Source: Mesonia profundi
GTDB taxonomy: Bacteria > Bacteroidota > Bacteroidia > Flavobacteriales > Flavobacteriaceae
Reading direction: 5' to 3'
DNA length: 64,000 bases
Assembly (NCBI RefSeq): GCF_031085155.1
Contig: NZ_JAVHUL010000015.1
Coordinates: forward strand, 3,371-67,370
The notes beneath the pieces were generated by a model. It was not told the origin of the DNA. It did not search any database and was given only the letters and a program-made list of their open reading frames with translations. Shown piece by piece: positions 54,682 to 62,689 of this stretch. The position numbers and the translations under genes were made by a program. Position 1 is the stretch's first letter; every line of letters begins with the position of its first letter.

Positions 54682-55407
54682 ATGAAAAACCACTTAGTTC
54701 AGCTGCAAGAATTAGGCTTAAGAGACTATAAGGAAACCTGGGACTACCAGCAGAAAATTTTTCAAGAGGTGATAGATTCCAAAATTAGGAATAGGCGAGA
54801 GGCCACTTCAAAGCCGACTCAAAACACCCTGCTTTTAGTGGAGCATCCACACGTTTATACCTTAGGGAAAAGTGGAGATCTAAGCAATTTGTTATTAACA
54901 GAAGAGCAATTAGCAGCAAAAAGTGCTACTTTCTATAAAATTAATCGAGGCGGAGATATTACCTATCACGGCCCGGGACAAATTGTGGGCTATCCCATTT
55001 TAGACCTTGAAAATTTCTTTACAGATATTCACAAATATTTGCGTTTATTAGAAGAAATGGTGATTTTAACCTTAGCAGAATACGGCTTAAAAACCGAACG
55101 TAGCGAAGGGGAAACTGGCGTATGGTTAGATGTAGGAACTCCGTTTGCCCGAAAAATTTGTGCCTTGGGAGTGAGAGCGAGTAGGTGGGTCACTATGCAT
55201 GGATTTGCCTTAAATGTGAATACCAATTTAGGTTATTTTGACCACATTATTCCCTGCGGTATAAAAGACAAAGCGGTCACTTCTTTGCACGTAGAATTAG
55301 GAAAGAAAGAAGTTTCAGAAAAGAAAGTCAAGGAAAAGCTCCTCAAACATTTTAGTAATTTGTTCGAAGCAGAATTGCAGACGAACCAGGAATTAAAAGC
55401 ATTATGA
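54682..55407 (+). CDS. lipB: Octanoyl-[ACP]:protein N-octanoyltransferase (lipoyl synthesis)
   Basis: A 241-residue enzyme that transfers octanoyl from ACP to lipoyl domains, the first step in making the lipoyl-lysines of pdhC in this window. It shows RGGDITYHGPGQIVGYPILDL (about 89-109). The active-site pair is Lys158 in ARKICALG and Cys192 in IIPCGIKD. It overlaps the next gene by 4 bp (ATGA). lipA is not adjacent. Confidence 0.95.
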   Translation: MKNHLVQLQELGLRDYKETWDYQQKIFQEVIDSKIRNRREATSKPTQNTLLLVEHPHVYTLGKSGDLSNLLLTEEQLAAKSATFYKINRGGDITYHGPGQIVGYPILDLENFFTDIHKYLRLLEEMVILTLAEYGLKTERSEGETGVWLDVGTPFARKICALGVRASRWVTMHGFALNVNTNLGYFDHIIPCGIKDKAVTSLHVELGKKEVSEKKVKEKLLKHFSNLFEAELQTNQELKAL

Positions 55408-56603
55408 AATCAGATAAAGTAAATTTCACCAACGAACAAGGACAAGAATTGGCAGGGAAGATTAGTCTTCCCGTAGATCAAAAACCTCATAATTTTGTCA
55501 TTTTTGCTCATTGTTTCACCTGTACCAAAAACTTAATAGCCATAAGAAATTTAAGCAATGCGCTAACAAATCATGGATTTGGGGTACTTCGTTTTGATTT
55601 TGCAGGCTTGGGAGAAAGCGAAGGAGATTTTGCCGAAACTAATTTCTCTGGCAATATTCAAGATTTAATTGCTGCAGCAAGTTACTTAAAAGAAAAGCAT
55701 ACTGCGCCCAGTTTATTGATAGGACATTCTTTGGGAGGCGCTGCGGTTCTTTTTGCAGCGAGTAAAATTGAGAGTATAAAAGCAGTCGCGACGATTGCGG
55801 CTCCAAGTGAACCTATGCATGTTAAAAACTTAATTCAAGATAGTGTAGAAGAAATTTCTAAAAAAGGACAGGCTCAAGTTTCCCTTGGCGGAAGACCCTT
55901 TACCATCAAAAAACAATTTTTAGATGATTTAGAAAATAACTCTTTATTAGATTTAGTGGCAGATTTAAGAAAGCCACTCTTAATATTACATTCCCCACAA
56001 GATCGCGTGGTCACTATAAATAATGCCGAAGAACTATTTAAAGCAGCATTTCATCCTAAAAGCTTTATCTCTTTAGACCAAGCAGATCACTTGCTTTCAA
56101 AAAAGGAAGATTCTCTTTATGTAGGAGAAGTGATTGCAGGGTGGGCTAGACGTTATGTAGATATTCCCGAAGCTACAAAACTGACTACTCAAGATGAGGT
56201 GGTAGCAAGCTTGGCTCAAGAAGACAATTTCCTTACCCATATGAAAGTAGGAAGTCATTATATGTTAGCCGATGAGCCTGTAAGTGCTGGGGGGAATGAT
56301 TTTGGTCCTAATCCATTTGAGTTGGTAACTGCAGGTCTTTCGGCGTGTACTTCGATGACGCTTCACATGTATGCGAAACACAAAGAATGGGATTTACAAA
56401 AAGTAAATGTCCATATTTCCCACTCAAAAGAAGAGGTGGAAGAAGGAACAAAACAAGATGTATTTACTAGACACATAGAAATACAAGGAGAATTAGATAA
56501 AAAACAACGAGAGCGACTTATTGAAATCGCCAATAAATGTCCTGTTCATAAAACGCTAACGCAAGGATCAAAAGTAGTCACCTTAGAGAAAGAGTGTCTT
56601 TAG
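55404..56603 (+). CDS. Alpha/beta hydrolase-OsmC fusion protein
   Basis: A 399-residue two-domain protein. The N-terminal alpha/beta hydrolase (1-250) has LRFDFAGLGESEGDF and the nucleophile elbow IGHSLGG with Ser109. An OsmC-type domain (about 265-399) has the redox pair in LSACTSMT and NKCPVHKTL. Such fusions are common in Bacteroidota and are thought to detoxify organic peroxides or acyl compounds. The gene overlaps lipB by 4 bp, so the two are co-transcribed. Confidence 0.92.
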   Translation: MKSDKVNFTNEQGQELAGKISLPVDQKPHNFVIFAHCFTCTKNLIAIRNLSNALTNHGFGVLRFDFAGLGESEGDFAETNFSGNIQDLIAAASYLKEKHTAPSLLIGHSLGGAAVLFAASKIESIKAVATIAAPSEPMHVKNLIQDSVEEISKKGQAQVSLGGRPFTIKKQFLDDLENNSLLDLVADLRKPLLILHSPQDRVVTINNAEELFKAAFHPKSFISLDQADHLLSKKEDSLYVGEVIAGWARRYVDIPEATKLTTQDEVVASLAQEDNFLTHMKVGSHYMLADEPVSAGGNDFGPNPFELVTAGLSACTSMTLHMYAKHKEWDLQKVNVHISHSKEEVEEGTKQDVFTRHIEIQGELDKKQRERLIEIANKCPVHKTLTQGSKVVTLEKECL

Positions 56604-56737
56604 TTGAAGGAAGCAGTATCATTTTCTTTTGTACGATAAACTCAAAGCTTATTTGTAGACTATTATATTCTGAAGAAATCAGAACAATTCGACTCATAAA
56701 GAAGACGAAGCTTTTAAATGCATAGAAGTGTTTTTGT

Positions 56738-57301
56738 TTAGTAATCGATTCCGTAGTAATTACAAACTGCGTAATAGTCGTTCATGTTTATGCCAACTTG
56801 GTTAAGCTCGTTAATGATTTGCTGTTTAGTGTTAATGGCTTTTTTAGAGATAGTATTAGGAGATTTTATGATGATCACTTTAAAGGTTTCTAAATCTCCA
56901 ACATCTATATGGTGTTTAGAACCCGATGCATCATCATAATCTAAAATTAGTGTCCCAACGGTTAATACAGTATGAGCTAAAAAGTCAAACTTTATGGTAT
57001 GATCGGTTGGTTGTGAGGGTGAAATCCAATAACTTCCATCATCTGTCAAGTAGGTCAACACCACTTCGTTCTCTATAACATCTTGTGTTATTTCAGGAAT
57101 ACTAAATTCAGTGTAAGTACCTGTAAAGCTACTGGCGTCGTAGGTGAATGTTTTTACATTAGTATTTTCTTCACTTTCTTCTGCAAGACTTTGTTCTTCT
57201 TGAGTTGCCCCATCATCGTCTTCTAAAGTGCAAGAAAAACTAAACGTGATTAAAAGAGCTAAAAACACGTAGGTTGATTCTGAAATGTAATTTTTCATCA
57301 T
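56738..57301 (-). CDS. Probable surface lipoprotein in the CHAT/sigma locus
   Basis: A 187-residue exported protein. The signal peptide ends FSFSC and Cys24 would be the lipid anchor. It is followed at once by TLEDDD, an acidic stretch like the lipoprotein export signal that sends Bacteroidota lipoproteins to the cell surface. The rest is mixed beta/alpha (FTYDASSFTGTYTEFSIPEI, and TYLTDDGSYWISPSQPTDHTIKFDFLAHTV). I do not recognise a family. It has the shared GTTAAC-N15-GCATAAAA element (57362-57334) about 30 bp upstream, as does the sigma gene, so it probably belongs to that regulon. Confidence 0.75.
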   Translation of the reverse strand: MMKNYISESTYVFLALLITFSFSCTLEDDDGATQEEQSLAEESEENTNVKTFTYDASSFTGTYTEFSIPEITQDVIENEVVLTYLTDDGSYWISPSQPTDHTIKFDFLAHTVLTVGTLILDYDDASGSKHHIDVGDLETFKVIIIKSPNTISKKAINTKQQIINELNQVGINMNDYYAVCNYYGIDY

Positions 57302-57333
57302 TTTAAAAATTAGGAATTAATGGTTGTTTCCTA

Positions 57334-57362
57334 TTTTATGCTGAAAAATTTAAAAGGTTAAC
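57334..57362 (-). promoter_or_regulatory. Shared element before the lipoprotein gene
   Basis: GTTAAC (57362-57357), a 15-nt spacer starting CTTTT, then GCATAAAA (57341-57334). The full left half is ACATGTTAACCTTTT, identical over 15 bases to the site before the sigma gene. If it is a promoter, the leader would be about 27 nt. Confidence 0.6.
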
Positions 57363-57372
57363 ATGTAAAATG

Positions 57373-57404
57373 AAAAAACCGAAGCTTTTTACTTCGGTTT
57401 TTTC
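57373..57404 (-). terminator. Orphan intrinsic terminator
   Basis: AAAAAACCGAAG and CTTCGGTTTTTT arms around CTTTTTA. It faces no annotated gene on either side within 400 bp, and may end a small RNA transcribed leftwards from 57551. Confidence 0.85.
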
Positions 57405-57551
57405 TCTTGAAGGCTAATTCAAATAAGATTAAGAGTAGCAGAGGTAATAGGTTGTAAAACCTCTGCATTTCTTAATAGGCTAAATAGATGCTGCTTTTCC
57501 TATTGAAATCATAACGACCCATCAAAGAATATTTTTTTAGATGTTAGGATT
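57373..57551 (-). ncRNA. Candidate regulated small RNA (about 180 nt)
   Basis: A GTTAAC-N15-GCATGAAA element at 57586-57558 points leftwards into a stretch with no gene that ends in a strong terminator. The interval contains an 8-bp perfect inverted repeat (GCAGAGGT/ACCTCTGC with a 13-nt loop, 57438-57466) in addition to the terminator hairpin. The start is inferred from the spacing of the other sites and may be off by several nt. Confidence 0.5.
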
Positions 57552-57557
57552 CTCTTC

Positions 57558-57586
57558 TTTCATGCGTTTTAAACTAAAAGGTTAAC
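57558..57586 (-). promoter_or_regulatory. Shared element before the candidate small RNA
   Basis: GTTAAC (57586-57581), 15 nt, GCATGAAA (57565-57558). It matches the lipoprotein site in both halves and in spacing. Confidence 0.55.
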
Positions 57587-57807
57587 ATCTATGACTTTTC
57601 TCATTGTAGTTCTTTCCCTAATTTAGGTGTTTACTGATTTTGCATGAAGACTGTAGCCTGACTCTAACAGGTATTCTCGGCTACTGAATTTCACTATTGA
57701 TCTAGAAGCTTCTGTCAGATATTGATTAATTTAGAAGATAGTAGAAGATTTACCTGTATTAAAATTAATGACTTCCATTAAAAAAAAAGTTAAATTAGCC
57801 GGGACAT

Positions 57808-57836
57808 GTTAACCTTTTTCAATTAAGGATATTAAA
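57808..57836 (+). promoter_or_regulatory. Shared element overlapping the sigma gene start
   Basis: GTTAAC (57808-57813), 15 nt, ATATTAAA (57829-57836). If this is a promoter, transcription would begin a few nt inside the annotated coding start. Either translation starts at a later codon (GTG at 57845) or the element is used as an operator. Confidence 0.45.
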
Positions 57837-58408
57837 TGCAAAGAGTGCAAGAGAACATAACTATTGAAGATTTAAAACAAGGATCAGATTTACTCTTCAA
57901 AAAGATCTATGAAGAGAATAGAGACAAGTTTATAAATTTTGCTAGAAAGTATAACTTACCCCAAGAAGATATTATTGATGTCTATCAAGACGCTTATATT
58001 ATTTTTTATAATAATGTGATGCAAGGCAAAATAGAGAAGTTTACCAGTTCTATTTCTACCTATTTATTTAGTATAGGTAAGTATTTGATTTATGATAAGT
58101 TGAAAAAAAATAATAAGACCATAAATCCAGATTTTGATTTATCGCTTATTAAGAAAAAAGAAGAGCTTGTGGATTCAGATTTAGATTTGAATGAAGAAGA
58201 ATTAACTACGGAACAGATTCTATTGAAAAAATACTTTGTGAGCTTAGGAAAAAAATGTCAGGAATTATTAAGCTTATTCTATTATAGAGGATATACGATA
58301 AAGGAAATTATTGAAGCTAGCGAATATAAAAGTGAAAATGTGGTAAAAAGCGCCAAGTCTAGATGTTTGAAAACGCTAAAAGAACGAATTAATAATAGCA
58401 ATGGATAA
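57836..58408 (+). CDS. ECF-type sigma factor of the CHAT locus
   Basis: A 190-residue RNA polymerase sigma factor. Region 2 is IIDVYQDAYIIFYNNV and ISTYLFSIGKYLIYDKLKK (about 46-92). Region 4 is SLGKKCQELLSLFYYRGYTIKEIIEASEYKSENVVKSAKSRCLKTLKERI (about 136-184). It belongs to the ECF-like group but does not match well-known subfamilies. It overlaps the membrane TPR gene by 8 bp. ATG at 57836 is the open-frame start, and a GTG three codons later is also possible. The shared GTTAAC element lies at its start, suggesting autoregulation. Confidence 0.9.
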   Translation: MQRVQENITIEDLKQGSDLLFKKIYEENRDKFINFARKYNLPQEDIIDVYQDAYIIFYNNVMQGKIEKFTSSISTYLFSIGKYLIYDKLKKNNKTINPDFDLSLIKKKEELVDSDLDLNEEELTTEQILLKKYFVSLGKKCQELLSLFYYRGYTIKEIIEASEYKSENVVKSAKSRCLKTLKERINNSNG

Positions 58409-59123
58409 TCAAGAATTACTATATCATTATTTTTCTAACAGCTTAACCTCTGAGCAGGAAATCTTGTTTCAAAATTTGCTGGAGACAGATGCCAAATTTA
58501 AAGCACAATTTGAATTTGAAAAAGACTTGAAAGAAGCTGTGAAAAGCCATGAAACCGATAATTTAAAAGCAAAACTTCAAGAGGTTGAAAGCGGTATAAA
58601 CAGCAAGCAAAAGAAATCTATTTTTAATTATAGCAACTTGGCTATCGCTGCTTCTATAGCCGTACTGATAGGTTGGTTTGGTTATAGTACGTTTTTTAGT
58701 ACCAATTATACGAGTCTGTATGAAGATAACTATAACGAATATCCAAACACGGTTTTTACCATTACACGAAGTGAGGATCAAAATTCTTTAGAGCGGGAAG
58801 CCTTTGTTGCTTATGAAGCTAAAAATTACCAGACAGCCCTTAATACGTTTGAAGTTCTCTCTGAGGAAAGTCCAAAGGATTATATAAGATTTTACAAGGC
58901 ACAATCCTATTTAGGCTTGGAAGACAACGAAAAAGCGAAAACCTTATTTAAGCAAATAACTAAAGAGCATCAGAATTTTGTGGCGGAGTCTACTTGGTAC
59001 TTAGCTTTAATCGCCATCAAAGAAAAAGACAAAACTCAAGCTAGAACTTACCTTGAAAATTTAGTTGTTAATTATGACTACAATAAAGATAAAGCGCAAG
59101 AACTTTTAGAAGCACTTAATTAG
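58401..59123 (+). CDS. Membrane TPR protein, probable anti-sigma factor
   Basis: A 240-residue single-pass protein. A cytoplasmic head of about 75 residues (LLYHYFSNSLTSEQEILFQNLLETDAKFKAQFEFEKDL, like the N-terminal domain of membrane anti-sigma factors) is followed by a membrane helix at about 79-99. The periplasmic part has TPR-type helices (about 130-235). It overlaps the sigma gene by 8 bp, so translation is coupled. Topology and operon position point to an anti-sigma factor whose periplasmic part can sense or be cleaved. No zinc motif is present. Its role is inferred, not proven. Confidence 0.75.
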   Translation: MDNQELLYHYFSNSLTSEQEILFQNLLETDAKFKAQFEFEKDLKEAVKSHETDNLKAKLQEVESGINSKQKKSIFNYSNLAIAASIAVLIGWFGYSTFFSTNYTSLYEDNYNEYPNTVFTITRSEDQNSLEREAFVAYEAKNYQTALNTFEVLSEESPKDYIRFYKAQSYLGLEDNEKAKTLFKQITKEHQNFVAESTWYLALIAIKEKDKTQARTYLENLVVNYDYNKDKAQELLEALN

Positions 59124-59127
59124 ATTT

Positions 59128-61869
59128 TCATTTTCTTATCATAAGGATGCCTAAGATGATGAAGACAAGTATTATGAATACATACCATATCCATGTATTA
59201 TTATTACCAATAGCAATAGCAGTCGTATTTCCGGAAAGTACAAATCCAGACCAATAATAAGGATGTGCTAATGCATTTTGGCTATTCTCTTTAATAAAAG
59301 ATAATTGCGCTTGTTGTAAAGCTAAATCCTTTGTTTTTCCTTCCGATAAGTTCTTATAAAAGGAGTCCATGATTGGTAAAGTAGAGCCATCATTAATTTT
59401 CCATAATGTACTAGAAATACTAGAAACACCACTAAAATAAAATCCCCTGGCAAGGCTTATAAATCCTTCTCCGCTTTTTAAATCTCCAAGACCACTTTCG
59501 CAAGCACTTAAGGTGACTAAATTAGCATTGAGGTTTAAATTGTACAAATCACTGACATAGAGAAAATTGTTTTCATTGGCCTTAGGCTGAAAGGCTAAAT
59601 AAGAATACTCTGGGCTTTCATCGTTTATAATAGCATGAGTAGCAAAGTGTAGCAAACCATAATTTTCACTTTCTAGGTTAAAATTTTGCAGCGTTGCTTG
59701 ATCTTGGGTAAAGGTTTTTCCGCTAAAATAATTTAAGATGTCTTGGGCTTCATTCTGGTTGTTGGGCAGAGGCAGTAAGCTATTAAACTCTGAGGTTTCG
59801 AAGTTGGGAGCAAAAGCCAATACTTCGTTGTTAACAGTTTCTTTCTCTAAAAGCTGTTCTAATAAAGTGGCTGAATTTACATAACTAATAGGATGACTTT
59901 CTAATAGATATTCTGTTTTTCCGTTAACAGATAGACTGGAAAACGGAATGTAATTTAATAAACCGTCTGCTACAATGATGAGGTTTTTTTGCGATAGCTT
60001 TTCTAAACTTGGTGCAAGCAGTTTTTTATATAAGTTGAAAGAGGCGTTATTTAATTCCTGAAGATTGGATTGGGGATTGTTTAACATCTCATAGGTGGCA
60101 ATAATGTCCTTTTCTAAAGAAGTGTCTATCTTCAACTTTTCAATAGACTTAGAATTTCCTGTAATGCTTATAATATACATGGCCTCACTTCCGTAGAAAT
60201 AAGAGATGAGAGCTTCTTCAGGTTTTAAGGTATTTTGCAGTTCACTTATAGAGATGACGTCTGCATTGTACTTGAGATCGTAATAGGATTTATAATTGGT
60301 TTCAATAGTTGCAACCAGTTCTCTGTAGTGGTTATTTGCTTCAAACAATTCACTTTCTAAAACATCATTTTTGTTTTGATTGATCTGTTTCTCTAAATGA
60401 TTGATTTGAGCTTTTAAAAGTTGCTCCTTTTCGATAATCTGTTTGGGAATGTTGGCAAACTTCGTGGCTTTCGTATTTAAAATAGCTTCCAAGAGCAAAA
60501 CACTTTTACTTTTTTCTGAATAATAAAAAGCCTTATCAATAAGGGAATCTTGTTTAGTTGTTTCGTATAATTTAAAGGCAGCTTCCAATCCAGACTCGAA
60601 AATAGGGAAAGCCTCTTCCATTAAAAAGAGTTTGTCTGCATTGTTCTTAAAGGACGGTTTTAGCTGGTCGAGGATATTTAAAGCATCATTTGTTGCTAAT
60701 AAACTTTCTTTAAAGGCGTCTATTTTATTTAAAGCCTGTATCTTGTTTTTTAAAAGCTGTAAACGAGTGGTTTGATTTAAAGTCGAGCTATTATTAGTTT
60801 CCAAATAGTTTTCGGCTAACTTATATTGATTTAATGCTTTTTCAGGATGATTGAAATGCATATGCAGTAATCCCATTTCTTGATAAGCATCTGCCATTTC
60901 AAAATCTGGAAGTATAGTTTGTTTTGCTTTACAAATAGCGATTAGCTTTTGCAATGAAGTTTGAGCTGAGCTATAATCGTTTTTTGCTTTGCTAATCTTG
61001 GCACTTTCTTTATAATATTTAGATGATAGGGGATGCCCTTCAGGTAGGTATTCTTTCATTTCTTGAAGGTAATAGCTAGCACTATCAATTTGTTTTAACT
61101 CTAAATGATTATCAATCACTCGCTCATAAGAGGTAATCACCCGATTGCCGTTTTTACTAACGTTTATATAGTAGCCCAACACCTTGAAAATACTAGCGTT
61201 AGCCTTTTTATAACGTTCTTCTTTTTGGTAAATATCAGCAAGAAGAATTTGAATGTTGTTAGAGTAACCTATATCAATGTCTTTATTTTTTTTAATTGTT
61301 CTTAAGTTTTTCTCATAAAAGTTTTTTGCTAGTTTGTACTTGCCTTCATTAAGATAGAGTTTGCCTATAAAATTAGTGGTAGATAGATACAGATTTAAAA
61401 TTTCGGGATCGTCTAGGTAATCTGGGTTTTCTTCAATGGCTATGATGATATCGTTAAAATAACCCAAGGCGTTTTTATAGTTATTTAGGTTGTAATCGTA
61501 GAGGCCTTTGGTGTATTCAATAGCGGTGTTATAATAATTCTTGAATTCAGAAGTGTCAATAACCGCCTTATTTTTTCTGCGAATAGAATCTAACTGCCTG
61601 ATGTTGTGTTTAATGATAGATAAATCATTATGAAAATTGGCCGCCCAGGATTCTCGAATCAAAGCTTCCAAGAGATACTCTATATCCTGATGCTTTGTTG
61701 CGGTTTGTTTAATGCGATCAAAATAGAAGTAACAAGAGTCTTTATTGCTGTAGTAATATTGATAAGCCTGATTAAAATCTGCGTTTAAATCTTCTACATA
61801 TAGATCACTTTGAGCATAAGTGCTTGGTGAAAAGAGAACCAAAAAGAGAAACCATTTAAAATTGGGCAT
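59128..61869 (-). CDS. Secreted TPR-CHAT caspase-like protease with C-terminal membrane anchor
   Basis: A 913-residue protein. The signal peptide (SPSTYAQ) leads to a TPR array (about 25-540), and the CHAT (caspase-HetF-associated with TPRs) domain occupies about 580-870. The protease dyad is His745 in LLHFATHAI and Cys790 in LSACESG. A membrane helix, NTWIWYVFIILVFIILGILMIRK, ends the chain (about 890-911), so the catalytic part faces the periplasm. The gene converges on the sigma/anti-sigma operon with only 4 bp between stops. A 11-bp terminator-like stem ends right at its ATG. Target and activation signal are unknown. Confidence 0.9.
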   Translation of the reverse strand: MPNFKWFLFLVLFSPSTYAQSDLYVEDLNADFNQAYQYYYSNKDSCYFYFDRIKQTATKHQDIEYLLEALIRESWAANFHNDLSIIKHNIRQLDSIRRKNKAVIDTSEFKNYYNTAIEYTKGLYDYNLNNYKNALGYFNDIIIAIEENPDYLDDPEILNLYLSTTNFIGKLYLNEGKYKLAKNFYEKNLRTIKKNKDIDIGYSNNIQILLADIYQKEERYKKANASIFKVLGYYINVSKNGNRVITSYERVIDNHLELKQIDSASYYLQEMKEYLPEGHPLSSKYYKESAKISKAKNDYSSAQTSLQKLIAICKAKQTILPDFEMADAYQEMGLLHMHFNHPEKALNQYKLAENYLETNNSSTLNQTTRLQLLKNKIQALNKIDAFKESLLATNDALNILDQLKPSFKNNADKLFLMEEAFPIFESGLEAAFKLYETTKQDSLIDKAFYYSEKSKSVLLLEAILNTKATKFANIPKQIIEKEQLLKAQINHLEKQINQNKNDVLESELFEANNHYRELVATIETNYKSYYDLKYNADVISISELQNTLKPEEALISYFYGSEAMYIISITGNSKSIEKLKIDTSLEKDIIATYEMLNNPQSNLQELNNASFNLYKKLLAPSLEKLSQKNLIIVADGLLNYIPFSSLSVNGKTEYLLESHPISYVNSATLLEQLLEKETVNNEVLAFAPNFETSEFNSLLPLPNNQNEAQDILNYFSGKTFTQDQATLQNFNLESENYGLLHFATHAIINDESPEYSYLAFQPKANENNFLYVSDLYNLNLNANLVTLSACESGLGDLKSGEGFISLARGFYFSGVSSISSTLWKINDGSTLPIMDSFYKNLSEGKTKDLALQQAQLSFIKENSQNALAHPYYWSGFVLSGNTTAIAIGNNNTWIWYVFIILVFIILGILMIRK

Positions 61870-61907
61870 AAAAAAAAGCTTTAAGTAAATTTACAAAAAG
61901 CTTTTTT
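61870..61907 (-). terminator. Terminator-like hairpin abutting the CHAT start codon
   Basis: On the minus strand AAAAAAGCTTT and AAAGCTTTTTT pair through 11 bp around a 14-nt loop holding GTAAATTTAC. The T-run is followed at once by the ATG at 61869. It can end the upstream lipoprotein transcript or act as an attenuator for CHAT. Confidence 0.7.
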
Positions 61908-61925
61908 AATGATATAATTTTAATA

Positions 61926-62570
61926 CTAATAGAGATAGGCATTAAGTCTATAAGTGGTTTTAACATCGTTGACACTTGTTCTATCCACAACAATAATAAC
62001 CAGGCCTTTGAAATCATTTAATTTTGCAGATTCAATAGAAACCAGGGCGTCATAAGTTTTTGACGGATCGAAGCTATCAAAACTAACCGTTTCAATCACC
62101 TCTTCTGTGTTATAGTTTTCGATTCTTATATAAAGTGACTTTATATCTGGAGTAATGGTTACATAGGCAAAATTACCATCTAATGGAGTACAACCATAAC
62201 ATGGTGATGGCGGTGGTGGTGGGTTTGGTGGTCTTCTAGGCTTACGAGGCAAAGCATAGTGCTGGTCAATACACTTCTGCTCTTCTAAATTTGTATTGTA
62301 CACAAGCAGTTGCTCTTCAGTGAGTTGTAATTCTTCTTCAATTGCAGGAGTGCCTTCATCATTATCAATAATTGTTTGAAGACTATCAATCGTGTTTTCA
62401 GTAGTAGTGATTTCCTGCTCTAAATATAGAAAGTAGAAATCGCCTTCATAGAAGTTATTCTCATTTGTTAATTTGATTTCCTCAGGATTGTCACTGTCAT
62501 CTTTATCACAACTCAAGCTTGTAAGCACTAGAAATGATAAGAGAATTAGAACCAATGGATTTTTTTTCAT
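61926..62570 (-). CDS. Proline-rich surface lipoprotein upstream of CHAT
   Basis: A 214-residue exported lipoprotein. I use ATG 62570, since the TTG at 62576 adds only two residues. Cys21 in LTSLSC is the anchor, followed by DKDDSDN, an acidic surface-export-type signal. A helical, glutamine/glutamate-rich segment (about 48-98) resembles a short coiled coil. A Pro-rich hinge RKPRRPPNPPPPPSPC and CYGC come next, then a beta-rich C-terminus (about 130-214). I do not recognise a family. It lies 57 bp upstream of the CHAT gene and shares its transcript unless the hairpin stops it. Confidence 0.75.
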   Translation of the reverse strand: MKKNPLVLILLSFLVLTSLSCDKDDSDNPEEIKLTNENNFYEGDFYFLYLEQEITTTENTIDSLQTIIDNDEGTPAIEEELQLTEEQLLVYNTNLEEQKCIDQHYALPRKPRRPPNPPPPPSPCYGCTPLDGNFAYVTITPDIKSLYIRIENYNTEEVIETVSFDSFDPSKTYDALVSIESAKLNDFKGLVIIVVDRTSVNDVKTTYRLNAYLY

Positions 62571-62599
62571 ATTCAATAATTTTAAGGTTAACTATATTG

Positions 62600-62628
62600 C
62601 TTAATAGATAGTTATTTATAAAGTTAAC
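62600..62628 (-). promoter_or_regulatory. Shared element before the lipoprotein-CHAT operon
   Basis: GTTAAC (62628-62623), 15 nt, CTATTAAG (62607-62600). Spacing is the same as at 57362, 57586 and 57808, and the predicted leader is about 25 nt. A second GTTAACC (62592-62586) lies nearer the ATG but does not fit the spacing. Confidence 0.55.
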
Positions 62629-62689
62629 ACTTTTATATTATTTGTTTACAGAAAAAAGATTTATTTAAGCTTAACCTCTTTGTGCTGAG

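Larger units (their letters stand above)
57302..57835. other. Gene-free 534-bp span with regulatory sites and a possible small RNA
   Basis: No credible protein gene. It holds three copies of the GTTAAC-N15-NNATNAAR element (one facing right at 57808, two facing left at 57586 and 57362), a terminator at 57373-57404 that serves no known gene, and a long inverted repeat GCAGAGGT/ACCTCTGC (57438-57466). Confidence 0.8.

Noticed and set aside
56738-62630. A type III-E CRISPR or Craspase locus
   Set aside because: TPR-CHAT and a sigma gene are present, but no gRAMP or Cas7-11-like effector, no Csx30 homologue I can recognise, and no CRISPR array. The likeness is only in design.
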